The notes: a model not told the origin generated them from the letters alone. Counted from the stretch's first letter, positions 56,769 to 62,532 are shown. The stretch: 64,000 bases of DNA from Heliopora coerulea (GCA_030142905.1 JASJOG010000051.1:1352501-1416500); one strand, 5' to 3'. Translations and numbers: made by a program.

Positions 56769-57882
56769 TACATATATACTGTATATACATATATATATAG
56801 ATATATGTGTTGATAACAAGTATCAATAACAAAGTCATATGGGTGCAGAGTGCTCAATATCGAGGTGCGGAATCACAACACAAGATTTGGTTACTTCATA
56901 AGAACTTTTATTCACAACAGAACTGTTTCGTATGACAAGTCCGAAGCTTGCCACACTCGTCAGGTGAATGTTGTGTTTGGCGTGTAAACTCGAGATCTGT
57001 GGTTAGTTTGTGACGTCAAATTGTTTGTGTGTAGGATTTGGTTCGTATTACAGGTAGAGATAGTGACAATTATCTGTTACAAAGTAAATGTTTCTTGCGG
57101 TGCCTGCAAGTAGATATAAGTTCCCTCAACAAAAGGAATGAACTTATATCTACTTGCTACACACAAACAATTTGACGTCACAAGCTAACCACAGATCTCA
57201 AGTTTACACGCCAAACACAACATTCACCTGACGAGTGTGGCAAGCTTCGGACTTGTCATACGAAACAGTTCTGTTGTGAATAAAAGTTCTTATGAAGTAA
57301 CCAAATCTTGTGTTGTGTTACATATATATACATACATATATGCATATATACATACATACATATACATATATACATATATCACAACTACGTTACTTTTGTG
57401 GCCATGGCAACGTATGGTGCCACGTAGTCCGGTTCATAGGAAGCTTAGCCAACAGGCGCTATTCATTCACGCACGGCGTTTTCCTTCAATCAAATTTTTC
57501 ATTCAAAACAAGTAAGACTTTGGTTGTCTTACCTTGATTTCACGGCTACTGATGATAACAGTGCTTTCTGTAGCACTGAAAGGATTACCCAGACGAAACA
57601 AAGGTTTTTAATAACAATAATTGTTTGCATTTCTCTGACATTTTTCAGGGGGCTTTCGCAGCAACGAGGTTAATAAAACTTGTGTGGAAGTCATAGCACT
57701 TCAGAAGCATACCTAAAACACACCAACTGTCAAAGTTAACGCGTGCACTTCCCCCAGTCTGAATAGTATAAATATCAAACCTCTTTTCGTTTCCGGAGTT
57801 CCGGTTTCGATAGCATTCAGTTGCTCCACAGTAACATCATCACCAAGTCCCAACCAGTCACCTGACGTACTTGACGTGGAGC
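17354..57882 (-). CDS. FBF1: FBF1 (Fas-binding factor 1), 13 exons, N-terminus outside window
   Basis: Gene-level entry. FBF1 is a coiled-coil protein of the centriolar distal appendages (transition fibres), needed to anchor the basal body and admit intraflagellar transport complexes; it is also reported at epithelial junctions. Thirteen minus-strand exons (57781-57882, 36880-37009, 35277-35402, 28791-28856, 28181-28649, 26053-26153, 24634-24994, 22455-22934, 21705-21923, 21098-21235, 19302-19413, 18652-18824, 17354-17458) have AG/GT borders. Their phases agree at every junction, giving 2582 nt: 859 residues, a stop, and 2 nt of an upstream codon. Residues 1-260 are acidic and low-complexity; about 265-770 are almost continuous coiled coil; the tail matches the family's conserved C-terminus. 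Vertebrate FBF1 is about 1100 residues, so roughly the first quarter is missing. The family assignment rests on remembered similarity, not a search. Confidence 0.9.
18128..18310 (+). repeat. tRNA-derived SINE family A, in FBF1 intron
   Basis: The leader ATGTCGAACTTGCACCTT precedes a tRNA-like head with A box (GGTAACTCAATGGTTAGAGC) and B box (GGATTCGATCCCC), then GGGGCTCAGAAATTGTTTTTC and a tail with GCTTGACGAACGTTCA. Four full copies and an inverted tail copy lie elsewhere. Confidence 0.8.
18330..18610 (-). mobile_element. Penelope-like terminal-repeat fragment with hammerhead-like core
   Basis: Inverted arms GACGGTTTTAAGATACA (18365-18382) and its complement (18566-18590). On the minus strand, 18414-18383 reads CTGATGA, an unpaired T, GGAC, a loop, GTCC, then GAAAC, a hammerhead-type core with a palindromic stem III (ACATGT). 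No RT is present. Confidence 0.55.
18652..18824 (-). CDS. FBF1: FBF1 exon, Ser/Pro linker and C-terminal helix
   Basis: Acceptor TTGTAG after a pyrimidine tract, donor GTAATC. Residues 768-825: a Ser/Pro-rich linker, then a helix [16 protein letters not shown], which corresponds to the conserved helix just before the FBF1 C-terminus. Ends in phase 0. Confidence 0.9.
19302..19413 (-). CDS. FBF1: FBF1 exon, end of coiled coil
   Basis: Acceptor GACAAAG, donor GTAAAC. Residues 731-768: a charged coil ([18 protein letters not shown]) passing into a polar linker. Two donor sites lie 7 nt apart (GTAAAA and GTAAAC); only the second leaves the single nucleotide needed by the next exon. Confidence 0.85.
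19470..19665. repeat. Cluster of CACATGTG-type palindromes
   Basis: At least ten CACATGTG, CACGTG and CACATATG motifs within 200 bp of an FBF1 intron. It is probably a decayed MITE; the motif also reads as an E-box. Confidence 0.6.
20082..20440. repeat. Two adjacent foldback units, Penelope-like terminal-repeat type
   Basis: First hairpin: arms near 20088-20145 and 20175-20245. Second: AGTTGGTAGACTGCCGAAT (20265-20285) with its complement at 20402-20420, continuing through the AGAATTCTGACGTTTCGAGC block. The minus strand at 20330-20298 has CTGACGA...GCTCGAAACGTC, a hammerhead-like core; the other arms have lost key bases. Confidence 0.6.
21098..21235 (-). CDS. FBF1: FBF1 exon, coiled coil
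   Basis: Acceptor ATCCAG, donor GTAAGT; 46 codons, phase 0. Residues 685-730, including [19 protein letters not shown] and [18 protein letters not shown]. In length and composition it equals the family's penultimate coil segment. Confidence 0.9.
21705..21923 (-). CDS. FBF1: FBF1 exon, coiled coil
   Basis: Acceptor ATTTAAG, donor GTAAGT; 73 codons, phase 0 at both ends. Residues 612-684, Glu/Lys/Arg-rich heptads such as [20 protein letters not shown], with the closing block [14 protein letters not shown]. Confidence 0.95.
22455..22934 (-). CDS. FBF1: FBF1 exon, longest coiled-coil block
   Basis: Acceptor CATTAG, donor GTAAGC; exactly 160 codons, phase 0 on both sides. Residues 452-611. Includes [20 protein letters not shown] and [20 protein letters not shown], the family's diagnostic coil with the EQ(K/R)-rich repeat. 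Confidence 0.95.
23140..23366 (-). repeat. tRNA-derived SINE family B, best copy
   Basis: On the minus strand: a tRNA-like head with A box (GTAGCTCAGTTGGCGGAGC) and B box (GGCTTCGATTCCC), the body TTTTTCGCAACAGGTCCCGG, then a core TTTCTCCGGGTTCTCTG with GATTTCCTCC that is shared with family C at 35980. Lies in an FBF1 intron. Confidence 0.75.
24005..24360. mobile_element. MITE rich in TTTCAGCCCGG, copy 2
   Basis: Collinear with 1497-1890; starts AGAGGCTGATTACACGGG and ends with the inverted equivalent ATGTACTCACCCTCT. Lies in an FBF1 intron. Confidence 0.7.
24634..24994 (-). CDS. FBF1: FBF1 exon, coiled coil
   Basis: Acceptor CATGCAG, donor GTATGT. Residues 331-451. Contains [19 protein letters not shown] and the segment [19 protein letters not shown], among the most conserved FBF1 stretches and the main support for the family name. 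Ends in phase 0 at Lys-Gln. Confidence 0.95.
25430..25700 (+). repeat. ACAACACA-rich low-complexity tract
   Basis: A-C-rich irregular repeats in the FBF1 intron; overlapping frames on both strands are composition artefacts. Confidence 0.7.
26053..26153 (-). CDS. FBF1: FBF1 exon, coiled coil
   Basis: Acceptor TTATTAG, donor GTGAGT. Residues 298-331, charged heptads including [15 protein letters not shown] and a C-terminal EDSHR, matching the family's segment before the next coil block. Starts in phase 0 and ends with CG, completed by the following exon. Confidence 0.9.
26154..28180. other. FBF1 intron, 2.0 kb
   Basis: Contains an (ATT)n microsatellite at about 26925-26990. Nothing else recognised. 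Confidence 0.6.
28181..28649 (-). CDS. FBF1: FBF1 exon, low-complexity region to start of coiled coil
   Basis: Acceptor after a T-run (TTTTTTTAG), donor GTAAGA. Residues 141-297. The first 100 residues are Ser/Thr/Gln-rich and probably disordered. From about residue 255 a heptad-like stretch begins ([19 protein letters not shown], then [19 protein letters not shown]). Ends in phase 0 after Glu-Thr-Lys. Confidence 0.9.
28791..28856 (-). CDS. FBF1: FBF1 short exon
   Basis: A 66-nt exon with acceptor TCTAAAG and donor GTAATA. Only one frame is open, and it is the one required by both neighbours (1 nt in, 2 nt out). Encodes a Gly/Pro-rich stretch, residues 119-141, including [13 protein letters not shown]. 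Confidence 0.75.
29832..30015 (+). repeat. tRNA-derived SINE family A
   Basis: Same layout as 18128-18310: ACGAACTTGCACATGAGCTC, A box TAGCTCAATGGTTACAGC, B box GGGTTCAAGTCCC, tail GCTTGACGGACGTTCATCTG. In the 6.4-kb FBF1 intron. Confidence 0.85.
30016..31970. other. FBF1 intron sequence, nothing recognised
   Basis: A 116-codon frame at 30904-31254 has no recognisable domain and no splice context; not called. Confidence 0.5.
32144..33689 (+). pseudogene. THAP-domain DDE transposase, frameshifted and with a stop
   Basis: Residues 1-85 look like a THAP zinc finger ([14 protein letters not shown], then [14 protein letters not shown] and the DKGPT end). The His of the C2CH set is replaced by Arg in ICAVRW. 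A frameshift near 32385-32400 joins this to a linker and a helical region. An in-frame TGA at 32967-32969 sits where relatives have Arg (TLV-x-LRRGF), consistent with CGA to TGA decay. Beyond it the DDE_Tnp_4-type catalytic core has all three acidic residues: [16 protein letters not shown] and [10 protein letters not shown]. The catalytic part is preserved, but the protein as a whole cannot be made. Confidence 0.85.
33731..33931 (-). CDS. Small SAP-like protein of the transposon
   Basis: A 66-residue frame convergent with the transposase, 42 nt between stop codons. The C-terminal half ([20 protein letters not shown], then [10 protein letters not shown]) has the helix-extended loop-helix pattern of SAP DNA-binding motifs. 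TATAAAA lies directly before the chosen ATG; a longer frame upstream lacks recognisable sequence. It is probably a second transposon gene assisting DNA binding; that role is inferred. Confidence 0.55.
   Translation of the reverse strand: MESITSTSAHRLTILTENDAVPGCRFDKDPDNYSLDQIKRWLKCGDLKQSDKRSELVKRVRDCIND
34043..34151. repeat. Short foldback next to the THAP/DDE transposon
   Basis: 25-bp arms (GTCTGTACTAGTGAAATATC... and its complement, 24 of 25 matching) around 59 bp, starting 15 bp beyond the transposon's right end. Confidence 0.8.
34768..35079. mobile_element. 312-bp PIF/Harbinger-type MITE
   Basis: Inverted ends GGGCCCACTAACACGACG and CGTCGTTGAGATGGGCCC, flanked directly by TTA on both sides. 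Ends resemble those of the MITE at 5928-6047. Confidence 0.75.
35277..35402 (-). CDS. FBF1: FBF1 exon, basic linker
   Basis: Acceptor TTTTAG, donor GTACGT. Residues 77-119 include [18 protein letters not shown], a tryptophan in an acidic setting followed by an Arg run. Ends with two nucleotides (AG) completed by the next exon. Confidence 0.85.
35590..35785 (-). repeat. SINE family C head, inverted
   Basis: The minus strand has a tRNA-like A box (GGTGGTACAATGGTAGCG) and B box (GGGGTTCGATATCGG), then GTGTTGTCCAGTTTGAT. It is the inverted partner of 35838-36118. Confidence 0.65.
35838..36118 (+). repeat. tRNA-derived SINE family C
   Basis: A box (GCCGGTGGCACAATGGTAGG) and B box (GGTTTGATTCCGG), then GTGTTGTCCAGTTTGACTC, a core GGTTTTCTCCGGGTACTCCG with GTTTCCTCC, and the 3' end AGCTGATAGGGTTATCCAGT plus TAAATAAA. 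Lies in the FBF1 intron between exons 35277 and 36880. Confidence 0.75.
36119..36879. other. FBF1 intron remainder, nothing recognised
   Basis: AT-rich, no repeat or exon seen. Confidence 0.5.
36880..37009 (-). CDS. FBF1: FBF1 exon, acidic linker
   Basis: Acceptor CGAACAG after a pyrimidine-rich tract, donor GTAAGC. Encodes residues 34-77, polar and acidic, containing [15 protein letters not shown]. The last codon is AA, completed to Lys by the first G of the exon at 35277-35402. Confidence 0.8.
37262..37465 (-). repeat. SINE family A, inverted member of a pair
   Basis: Reverse complement of the family A consensus: tail GATGAACGTTCGTCAAGG, B box GGATATCGAACCTGC, A box region AAATGAGCTACCGAG, leader GGTGCAAGTTCGACATAT. 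Confidence 0.8.
37470..37680 (+). repeat. SINE family A, direct member of a pair
   Basis: CATATGTCGAACTTGCACTT, A box CAGCTCAATGGTTAGAGC, B box GGGTTCGATTCCCG, tail GCTTGACTAACGCTCGTCTG. Head to head with 37262-37465. Confidence 0.85.
38146..38187 (+). repeat. 3' tail of another copy of the same LINE family
   Basis: GGAAATAAAGCGGATTA followed by ATC-rich sequence equals the 3' end of the LINE at 42345-42375. It is a very short 5'-truncated insertion just upstream of the full-length element. Confidence 0.6.
38187..38400 (+). mobile_element. Fragment of a different LINE reverse transcriptase (C-terminal)
   Basis: Translates to a stretch with [19 protein letters not shown], the segment found after the RT domain in CR1/L2/jockey-like LINEs. 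No start and no RT core; it ends in a stop near 38388. It lies between the short LINE tail and the large LINE. Confidence 0.65.
38574..42113 (+). mobile_element. APE-type non-LTR retrotransposon (LINE), endonuclease-RT, frameshifted
   Basis: An endonuclease domain from about 38590 to 39340 shows [20 protein letters not shown] and SHHLPIF. A reverse transcriptase from about 40060 to 40960 shows [50 protein letters not shown] and the catalytic VADDITL. The C-terminal region runs to the stop at 42113. The frame changes near 38750, 39830, 40470 and 41450, and stops occur, so it is dead. Its 3' end is followed by AATAAAGCGGATTATTATC and a TCTA microsatellite. Clade (CR1/L2/Rex-like) not determined. 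Confidence 0.85.
42355..42560 (+). repeat. (TCTA/TCTG)n microsatellite at LINE 3' end
   Basis: About 200 bp of TCTA, TCTG and TTCTA units directly after the LINE 3' end; such LINEs often end in microsatellite tails. Confidence 0.9.
42623..43840. other. Giant FBF1 intron, nothing recognised
   Basis: No domain-bearing frame or clear repeat. Confidence 0.5.
43850..44015 (-). repeat. Dispersed repeat family D, inverted piece
   Basis: The reverse complement matches 48440-48600 (TGGTAATGAACAGCAAAAGG, AAATGAGTGT-GATTCAATA). Confidence 0.6.
44555..44970 (+). repeat. Dispersed repeat family D with internal foldback
   Basis: Matches 48175-48450 (GTTAGCAAAGTGCTGTGAAC; ATCTATGCTAATGAATGT). It also contains an inverted pair, CTTTAGTTCACAGAACTTTG at 44561 and its counterpart at 44715-44739. 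Confidence 0.65.
44985..45955 (-). mobile_element. 5'-truncated LINE, RT C-terminal half
   Basis: A 278-codon minus-strand frame (45944-45108) starts at the RT catalytic box, degraded to MYADYGN (normally YADD). It continues through the thumb ([24 protein letters not shown]) and the [13 protein letters not shown] segment, ending with the WNGLPLDLR motif. The 5' part of the element is absent. Probably CR1/L2-like, different from the LINE at 38.6-42.1 kb. Confidence 0.8.
46031..46101 (+). tRNA. tRNA-like sequence (gene or SINE head)
   Basis: A box ATAGCTCAACTGGTAGAGC, B box GAGTTCGAATCCC, and ends GACTCGA and TCTAGTC that pair at six of seven positions. The D stem is good; anticodon and T stems are imperfect by eye. 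It is probably a tRNA-derived SINE head or pseudo-tRNA; the anticodon is not assigned. Confidence 0.4.
46140..46280 (+). repeat. Dispersed repeat family D, short piece
   Basis: Shares CTAGCGTTAGTGATTGTATA and TTTTCTGGGAATGAACAGCA with 48530-48590. Confidence 0.5.
46281..48130. other. Giant FBF1 intron, nothing recognised
   Basis: Short frames only. Confidence 0.5.
48130..48605 (+). repeat. Dispersed repeat family D, longest collinear copy
   Basis: Combines the block of 44690-44960 and the block whose inverse is at 43850-44015, so it gives the family's natural order. Confidence 0.6.
48606..50329. other. Giant FBF1 intron, nothing recognised
   Basis: A weakly repeated GTTCCGTAGAAAT-like motif at 49750-49900; otherwise unremarkable. 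Confidence 0.45.
50330..50490 (+). repeat. Upstream block of receptor copy 1, duplicated at 60366-60515
   Basis: About 160 nt, including TGAACACAACGACCCATAAA, matches 60366-60515 in the same orientation and order relative to the receptor copies. It is probably part of the duplicated unit rather than an independent repeat. Confidence 0.6.
50870..51075 (-). repeat. SINE family A, inverted
   Basis: Tail GATGAACGATCGTCAAGC, GAGCCCCAGACGGGGATCGA with the B box, A box CAATGAGCTACCAAG, leader GGTGCAAGTTCGACATAC. Confidence 0.85.
51084..51276. repeat. Long palindrome, about 90-bp arms
   Basis: Arms 51084-51173 and 51187-51276 are near-perfect reverse complements. They include the SINE A tail (GATAGATGAACGATCGTCAA) and its flank (GTTGGAAGTATGAGAGCTTG), around a 13-nt loop. 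It lies 500 bp upstream of receptor copy 1. Confidence 0.9.
51785..54509 (+). pseudogene. Somatomedin-B / class B-type 7TM receptor, copy 1, interrupted
   Basis: A signal peptide (about residues 1-22) and a basic KRRRLTRSK stretch are followed by a Cys-rich module (Cys 79, 94, 100, 107, 108, 115, with [12 protein letters not shown]) resembling a somatomedin-B domain with six rather than eight cysteines. A long N-glycosylation-rich ectodomain follows, then seven hydrophobic helices from about 53720 to 54470. A Cys before helix 3 and one in NCWLG after helix 4 fit the class B disulfide; helix 7 lies in [20 protein letters not shown]. No clear GPS cleavage motif is seen. Three lesions break it: TGA at 52277-52279 where copy 2 has TGG; a 1-nt loss in a T-run near 53220-53226; a 1-nt loss in a T-run near 54377-54388. 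No GT-AG pair explains them. The locus lies inside an FBF1 intron on the opposite strand. Ligand unknown. Confidence 0.85.
54665..54697 (+). repeat. (TA)n microsatellite
   Basis: Pure TA dinucleotides downstream of receptor copy 1. Confidence 0.95.
54950..56260 (-). mobile_element. Degraded Penelope-like element, RT and GIY-YIG pieces
   Basis: Minus-strand frames 56245-55805, 55645-55187 and 55398-54973. The first has [13 protein letters not shown], the RT catalytic box (normally YVDD) mutated, followed by [12 protein letters not shown]. The last has [19 protein letters not shown] with RTRISDYM, a GIY-YIG endonuclease signature. Frames are broken by shifts, and a block is repeated internally (55783-55813 and 55958-55986). 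RT followed by GIY-YIG is diagnostic of Penelope-like elements. The ribozyme-bearing repeats lie just upstream in its own orientation. Confidence 0.8.
56628..56812 (+). repeat. TATACA-rich microsatellite
   Basis: Irregular TATACAT, TATA and ATAC units between the Penelope-like RT remnant and its terminal repeats. Confidence 0.9.
56910..56969 (-). ncRNA. Type I hammerhead ribozyme, inverted copy
   Basis: Exact reverse-complement counterpart of 57222-57281: the same stems and the same CTGACGA and GAAA cores on the minus strand. It lies upstream of, and in the same sense as, the degraded Penelope-like RT, so it would process that element's transcript. Confidence 0.85.
57222..57281 (+). ncRNA. 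Type I hammerhead ribozyme
   Basis: Stem I ATTCAC (57222-57227) pairs with GTGAAT (57276-57281). Core CTGACGA is at 57228-57234. Stem II is 10 bp, 57235-57244 with 57252-57261 (two G-U pairs) and a 7-nt loop. Core GAAA is at 57262-57265. Stem III is 4 bp, ACAG with CTGT, and a 2-nt loop. T at 57275 is the residue before the predicted cleavage between 57275 and 57276. All invariant positions are present. Hammerheads in Penelope-like terminal repeats are established; here the fold is drawn by eye. Confidence 0.85.
57320..57380 (+). repeat. TACATA microsatellite
   Basis: CATACATATA units directly after the right arm of the Penelope-like repeats. Confidence 0.85.
57781..57882 (-). CDS. FBF1: FBF1 exon, most upstream one seen
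   Basis: Acceptor ATGTAG precedes the exon and a weak donor GTTTGA follows it. The open frame encodes residues 1-34 of the visible protein with the motif GDWLGLGDD, which resembles the DWLGL motif of FBF1. It ends with one nucleotide of a codon, and the exon at 36880-37009 begins with the two needed to complete it. It lies 20.8 kb from the next exon. Being short, it could be a chance open stretch, but motif and phase both fit. It starts with two nucleotides of a split codon, so an earlier exon must exist. Confidence 0.7.
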
Positions 57883-59797
57883 CTACATGAGAGAAAGAAA
57901 AATAATTCCCTCAGTTACATCGCGTGAGAATAATTATCGTGCCGCACTCTTTAGTAAGGATTCGAATTGATGGGGGCAGGATTGGATGGATGAAATTTCG
58001 TTTCGTTTAGTATGAAAAGGCTGCAAATAACGCAACAGCTGAGGACCAAGACCACGTCAGACGACGGCGTTAAAGCAACCTTCTGAACAAAAGACAAACG
58101 TTTCCCAACAGAACCAACAATCACGACAATTACATGTCATTCACTAGTGAAAAACATATGGAATTGGAATATTTTCACATGCGAAATTTTTATTTTACAC
58201 ATGAAATCGACACGTTTTCACGTGTGAAACAACTAAGTTCAAAATTTAACATGCGAAATATTGGTGTACATGTGAAAATTAATTTCACATACGAAATTTT
58301 CACTTCGCACATGAAATTGAAACAACTGACAAGAGAAACATTATTGTCATATGTGAAATGGCAAGTGAAATTTTTGGAAGGGTTGTCAGGCCACGGTACT
58401 AATGCAACTTTCCAAGCAGAAACAAAACATTTCTCAACAGCAGCCAAGGTAAAACATTACTACTGCTTAAAATATTCTAAAGGTATATTAAAAAATTACA
58501 ACTCATAACTATTCTTTCGACAGTCCCGTGAAGTGAGTCACCTGGACATGAACTGTGATATATTGTTTGAATTACGTTCAAAAGGTATTTCTGAGACAAG
58601 TAAAAAAGTAGCATCCAGACAAGTATGTTGAAGTGCAGAGAATAGTATATACAGCTTTGTTTAGTTTAAGTTGAAAAATTTCCCAAGCACTTAAGTATCT
58701 CCCATCTTCTTGCACAGGTATTCCCACATTTTCATAGAACTTTTTAGACGGTCTCCCCGACTTGTGCTCGTCATGCTGAACCGTTCAATTTGTTATTTCA
58801 ATGGCGATATGTTGTTTTTCGACTTAAGCAAAGAGATAGAAAGAACAGCCCTGGTGATCATAACGTCCTTTCTTCAAGCATTATAACATTTTTGACTGCT
58901 GTTTCATCGTTTTGTTACGTACGTCGTTGGAATATCAGCAAACTCTAGTGCATGCAACTTCTGACTCGTCTTTAGATGCTTTGAAAAATACACTTTGGGA
59001 GGTCTTAAATAGGTCGGCTAGGTCTTAATAATCCACATTAGCATATACCTCGCAGGTGGACAGTGTTTTTTGCGTAATCTGATTGGTTCCTCGATCTCGG
59101 AATATCCTGCACTATTCACCTCCGAGCAAAACAAGATGGCGTCTAGTTACGTTTACGTTACGGAAGAACTTTTTTTTCAATAAACGAAGTCACAGTGCCA
59201 GACAACACCAAAAAAGCAACGAAATTTGACAATTAAGTATTCAAAGATATGTATTTCTTTTTTAAAATTTTTTAGCGATAAATGCACTTAGGTTGTGTTT
59301 CAAAATACATATTGGTGAAAACAATTTTTCGAGGTACATGCTAAAGCAATTATTCACCTCAGTGTCGGTGAATAGTGGAAATATTTACCTTTACTTCGGT
59401 GAATAATTGTTCTATAACAACAGTTTCGACATTAAAGTCCTTCGTAGGTTTCCATTTTGGCGTTGACGATATTCCGTTTTCCTCATGAGGAAAAATTATT
59501 TGTACCAGTGCGGTATTTCATTTCCAGCATGATTCGAGATTGCTGTTGATACTCGAGTTTCCCTCGATACACAAAACTAGGGTTGCGGTTAGCCTGAATC
59601 TGTTAATCATGCAGAGATGATGGTCGAGACAAAATCCGGTTAGATCGGATCTGGCTCTAATTCGGCTTCTTAAACCACTAGTTCTGGTGATTGCATGTTT
59701 CAGATCGGATCATATATGTAAAAATACTCAACCTTGCCTTAGTAGCAGGTGTCTATTTGGGGGTTGGCGTCAGGATGGAGGCAGGTTAATACCTACA
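57883..59797. other. FBF1 intron or upstream region, no exon recognised
   Basis: 58150-58360 holds a cluster of CACATG/CATGTG motifs (TTCACATGCGAAAT, TTCACGTGTGAAAC) resembling 19470-19665. No further FBF1 exon ending in the required phase was seen. Confidence 0.45.
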
Positions 59798-59850
59798 GAC
59801 ATTCGACACCATTCGACGCCATTCGCCGCCATTCGCCACCATTCGCCGCC
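59798..59850 (+). repeat. 10-bp minisatellite (CATTCGCCGC)n
   Basis: Five units of CATTCG(A/C)(C/T)(A/G)C in a row, GC-rich against an AT-rich background. Confidence 0.85.
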
Positions 59851-60365
59851 CACGTCCAAAGTCCCTAACAAACGGCAGCTACACAAGCTGTAATCATTCC
59901 TTATTCAAAATTGTCCGGATGATGAAAGCATGCAGGCCAGTATGCTTGACAAACATAACTCCAATGCGCAATTCCGTTACGATTGACGTCAAATAAAAGT
60001 CCCCAAAAGAAACGCGTCACCATTGAAATTTATGGATGTTTCGGCTAATGGTAAGGACCACTGACCTGTGTTTGTAACATAACTGTCGTCGATTCATGAA
60101 TCCCTTTGGTAAATATTTTTAAACATCTTTGTGGACATGGCATGTTTTCCTTCCTTTGCACCGTTGGTTATCGTTAGTTATGGAACCAGGAGTTTAAGAA
60201 GTATTTGCTTAAAACTATCAGTGGAGGGTAAATGAGTTTTTAAACCATTGCCTAGCCCAAAAAATTTCTGAAATGTCACACACTCGTTCGGGTTTCAAGT
60301 GTCAAGAGATTATCCTCGCCTAGTTTAGTCCCGTAAACCGACCACTACCGGGAATATTATACAAC

Positions 60366-60515
60366 ATTTGATCGGTCGTTGATAACTCCAGCCAGCAACT
60401 CTGGCCATCAGGTCGGTACCATGAACACAAGGACCCATAAATGACGGCATCACTGGCGAACACTCTTTTGGAGTACTCCAACAATCAGCTGTATATACAA
60501 TCAGTCCAGAATGCT
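60366..60515 (+). repeat. Upstream block of receptor copy 2
   Basis: Counterpart of 50330-50490 (shares the CATTTGATYGGTCGTTGAT and GAACACAA-GACCCATAAA blocks and the CTRTATATACARTCAGT end). It lies 2.6 kb upstream of the copy 2 start, against 1.4 kb for copy 1. Confidence 0.6.
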
Positions 60516-62530
60516 TTCTCTGATATTCCCTCCCTCCCTCCCTCCCCCTCCGTAACAATGTTGGTCAAGCAGATAAATTTGGTATGTCAGCCATAACAGG
60601 AGATCAACATTGATTTCGGGGGGAGGGGAAGTGAGGGAGAAAGATAGCCTTTTCGCATCATTTTAATATCTGAAAGCAAATTAATACTAGGGAGTTCATA
60701 AATGTCTCAACCATTTTGCACCCGATTGCTGTATATAGGTCAATGGTCGGCATATTGACGCAGATAAGAAATCAGAAACCTCGTCAGCAAGCTGCAAACA
60801 TATGCCCACGAACCTAAATTCACCCTATTTCCCCTATATTGAACCAGCACTTGTGGGCTGGTGATTTCTCTTTGTGCATGCGTCAAAGCATTCCCAACGT
60901 TTCATCAAGCTACGTTAACCCTTTAAGCGCATGATTATATTTTCCGCTGTTCTTTGTTTTGTCTTTGTTTTTCCTTTGCTGTCTCCCTGGTTCTTTTGTT
61001 CTTAAGTGTCCGATATATCGGACATTGTGCGCCAAGAGGCTAAACAAAACATAACACCATTTTACATAAATACAAGGTCACTCATTACGTTCATTACGAG
61101 TTGATTGTAGTGATATAGCTGGTATTTCAACTGCTACACTATCCATGACAAAATGCCACATTATTTTAAATTAGTTCTCGTGGAGCTTGTTCTTGATTTT
61201 GGTAAATAACGTTTCCTGCCGTTGCCTGCGTACAACCATAAGAATCGCTTGATTTATACGTCATAAACTTCATGTGACACCCGCCTTTTGAAAGAACACT
61301 TTCCACAGCCACTTAAGTTTGTTCAGTAAGTGCAAGCAACCCTCATCTAGTGCTCTTGTCCACGATAAGTAAACTACTGTTATTCCTTCCAAGTTTCAAA
61401 AATCTTTCGGTTTTAACTTCTGTCAATTCCCAGTTTGATGATCTTATCCGCATTACGTATAATAAATAAGCCCATCCCTTGGCACTAATCTTATATTTTC
61501 AAATGACTTTAATTTTAATGTTATCCACTTTGGCAGTCTGCTCCTACCCTCTCACCAACTCTCTCCAGTGCTTATCCAGTCTTGTCTCTCTTAGCAACGA
61601 CCCTTAGCAATAACCCTTAGCAGCACATCACCCTTTTCTATTTTTATAACAGTTTTTAAAATAACACGCATCTTACGCAACCATTGCTTGGACGAGCCTA
61701 ATTTTCTCTTGGAGCAGAGACACGTTGTAGCCATTTTCGTTTTGCATTCGAGAACAGCGACGTGGATGATGCCACGACAACTTGAAAAAAAACTTAGGTA
61801 ATTTTGTAAAACAAGAAGAAATAGCTTTCGCGTTGCTGTACTGTCATAGAAACATTTATAACGCCATTTCAACAAGGAAACACCTGAAAACACTCGGCTA
61901 CACCACATGTTTCCACTAGGCAAATTTCCGGTTGGAATGACATTATTCATTCTTTTTTCAGTACAATGACACGCAAGCAATTTTCTATTTGCTAGAATTT
62001 TCAGTGAACATCTTGTATTTATTACATTAATGATTGTGTTATGTGTGATGTGACAATACTTTAAGTTTCATTTCACACGTGTATTTGATTCCAGTGTCTA
62101 CTTATGACCATGTACCACGTCTTGTTATCTGCTGGACCCCGAATTCTGCACGGTACCTCAATTTCTATGATTTCGATAAAACGCTTTATCGCAGTGCTTT
62201 CATCCCACTCGCATAATAATATTGTTACCATGTGAGCAGTTATATGGACCTACGTAAGCGGTCAATAATCATTACTGTCAAAATTCGTTTTCATGACTAG
62301 TCTAAGTTAGGGTTCATCAATAGTCACGAACGTGAAGACTGAATATCGCAAAGCTTAACGACCTTTGCAATACAGGAGTAAGAGTAATATTCTTTCTCGT
62401 GACATGACACGTGCTTCTGCTACTGTGCTAAATAAGTAAATAATTTATTTAACCAATTACTACGAGTGATAATTGTCAAAATGTGTTGCAATCAAACAAA
62501 AACACTTTAGCTCCCTGTCCGAACTTCAAG
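60516..62530. other. Upstream region of receptor copy 2
   Basis: A CCCT polypyrimidine run lies at about 60527-60552. No exon or other repeat recognised. Confidence 0.45.
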
Positions 62531-62532
62531 AC

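Larger units (their letters stand above)
56873..57316. repeat. Inverted terminal repeats of the Penelope-like element
   Basis: Left arm about 56873-57030 and right arm about 57155-57316 are near-perfect reverse complements (GACAAGTCCGAAGCTTGCC against its complement; CAAATTGTTTGTGTGTAG against its complement). A second short inverted pair, AAGTAGATATAAGTTC, lies inside. Each arm holds a hammerhead ribozyme. Confidence 0.85.
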
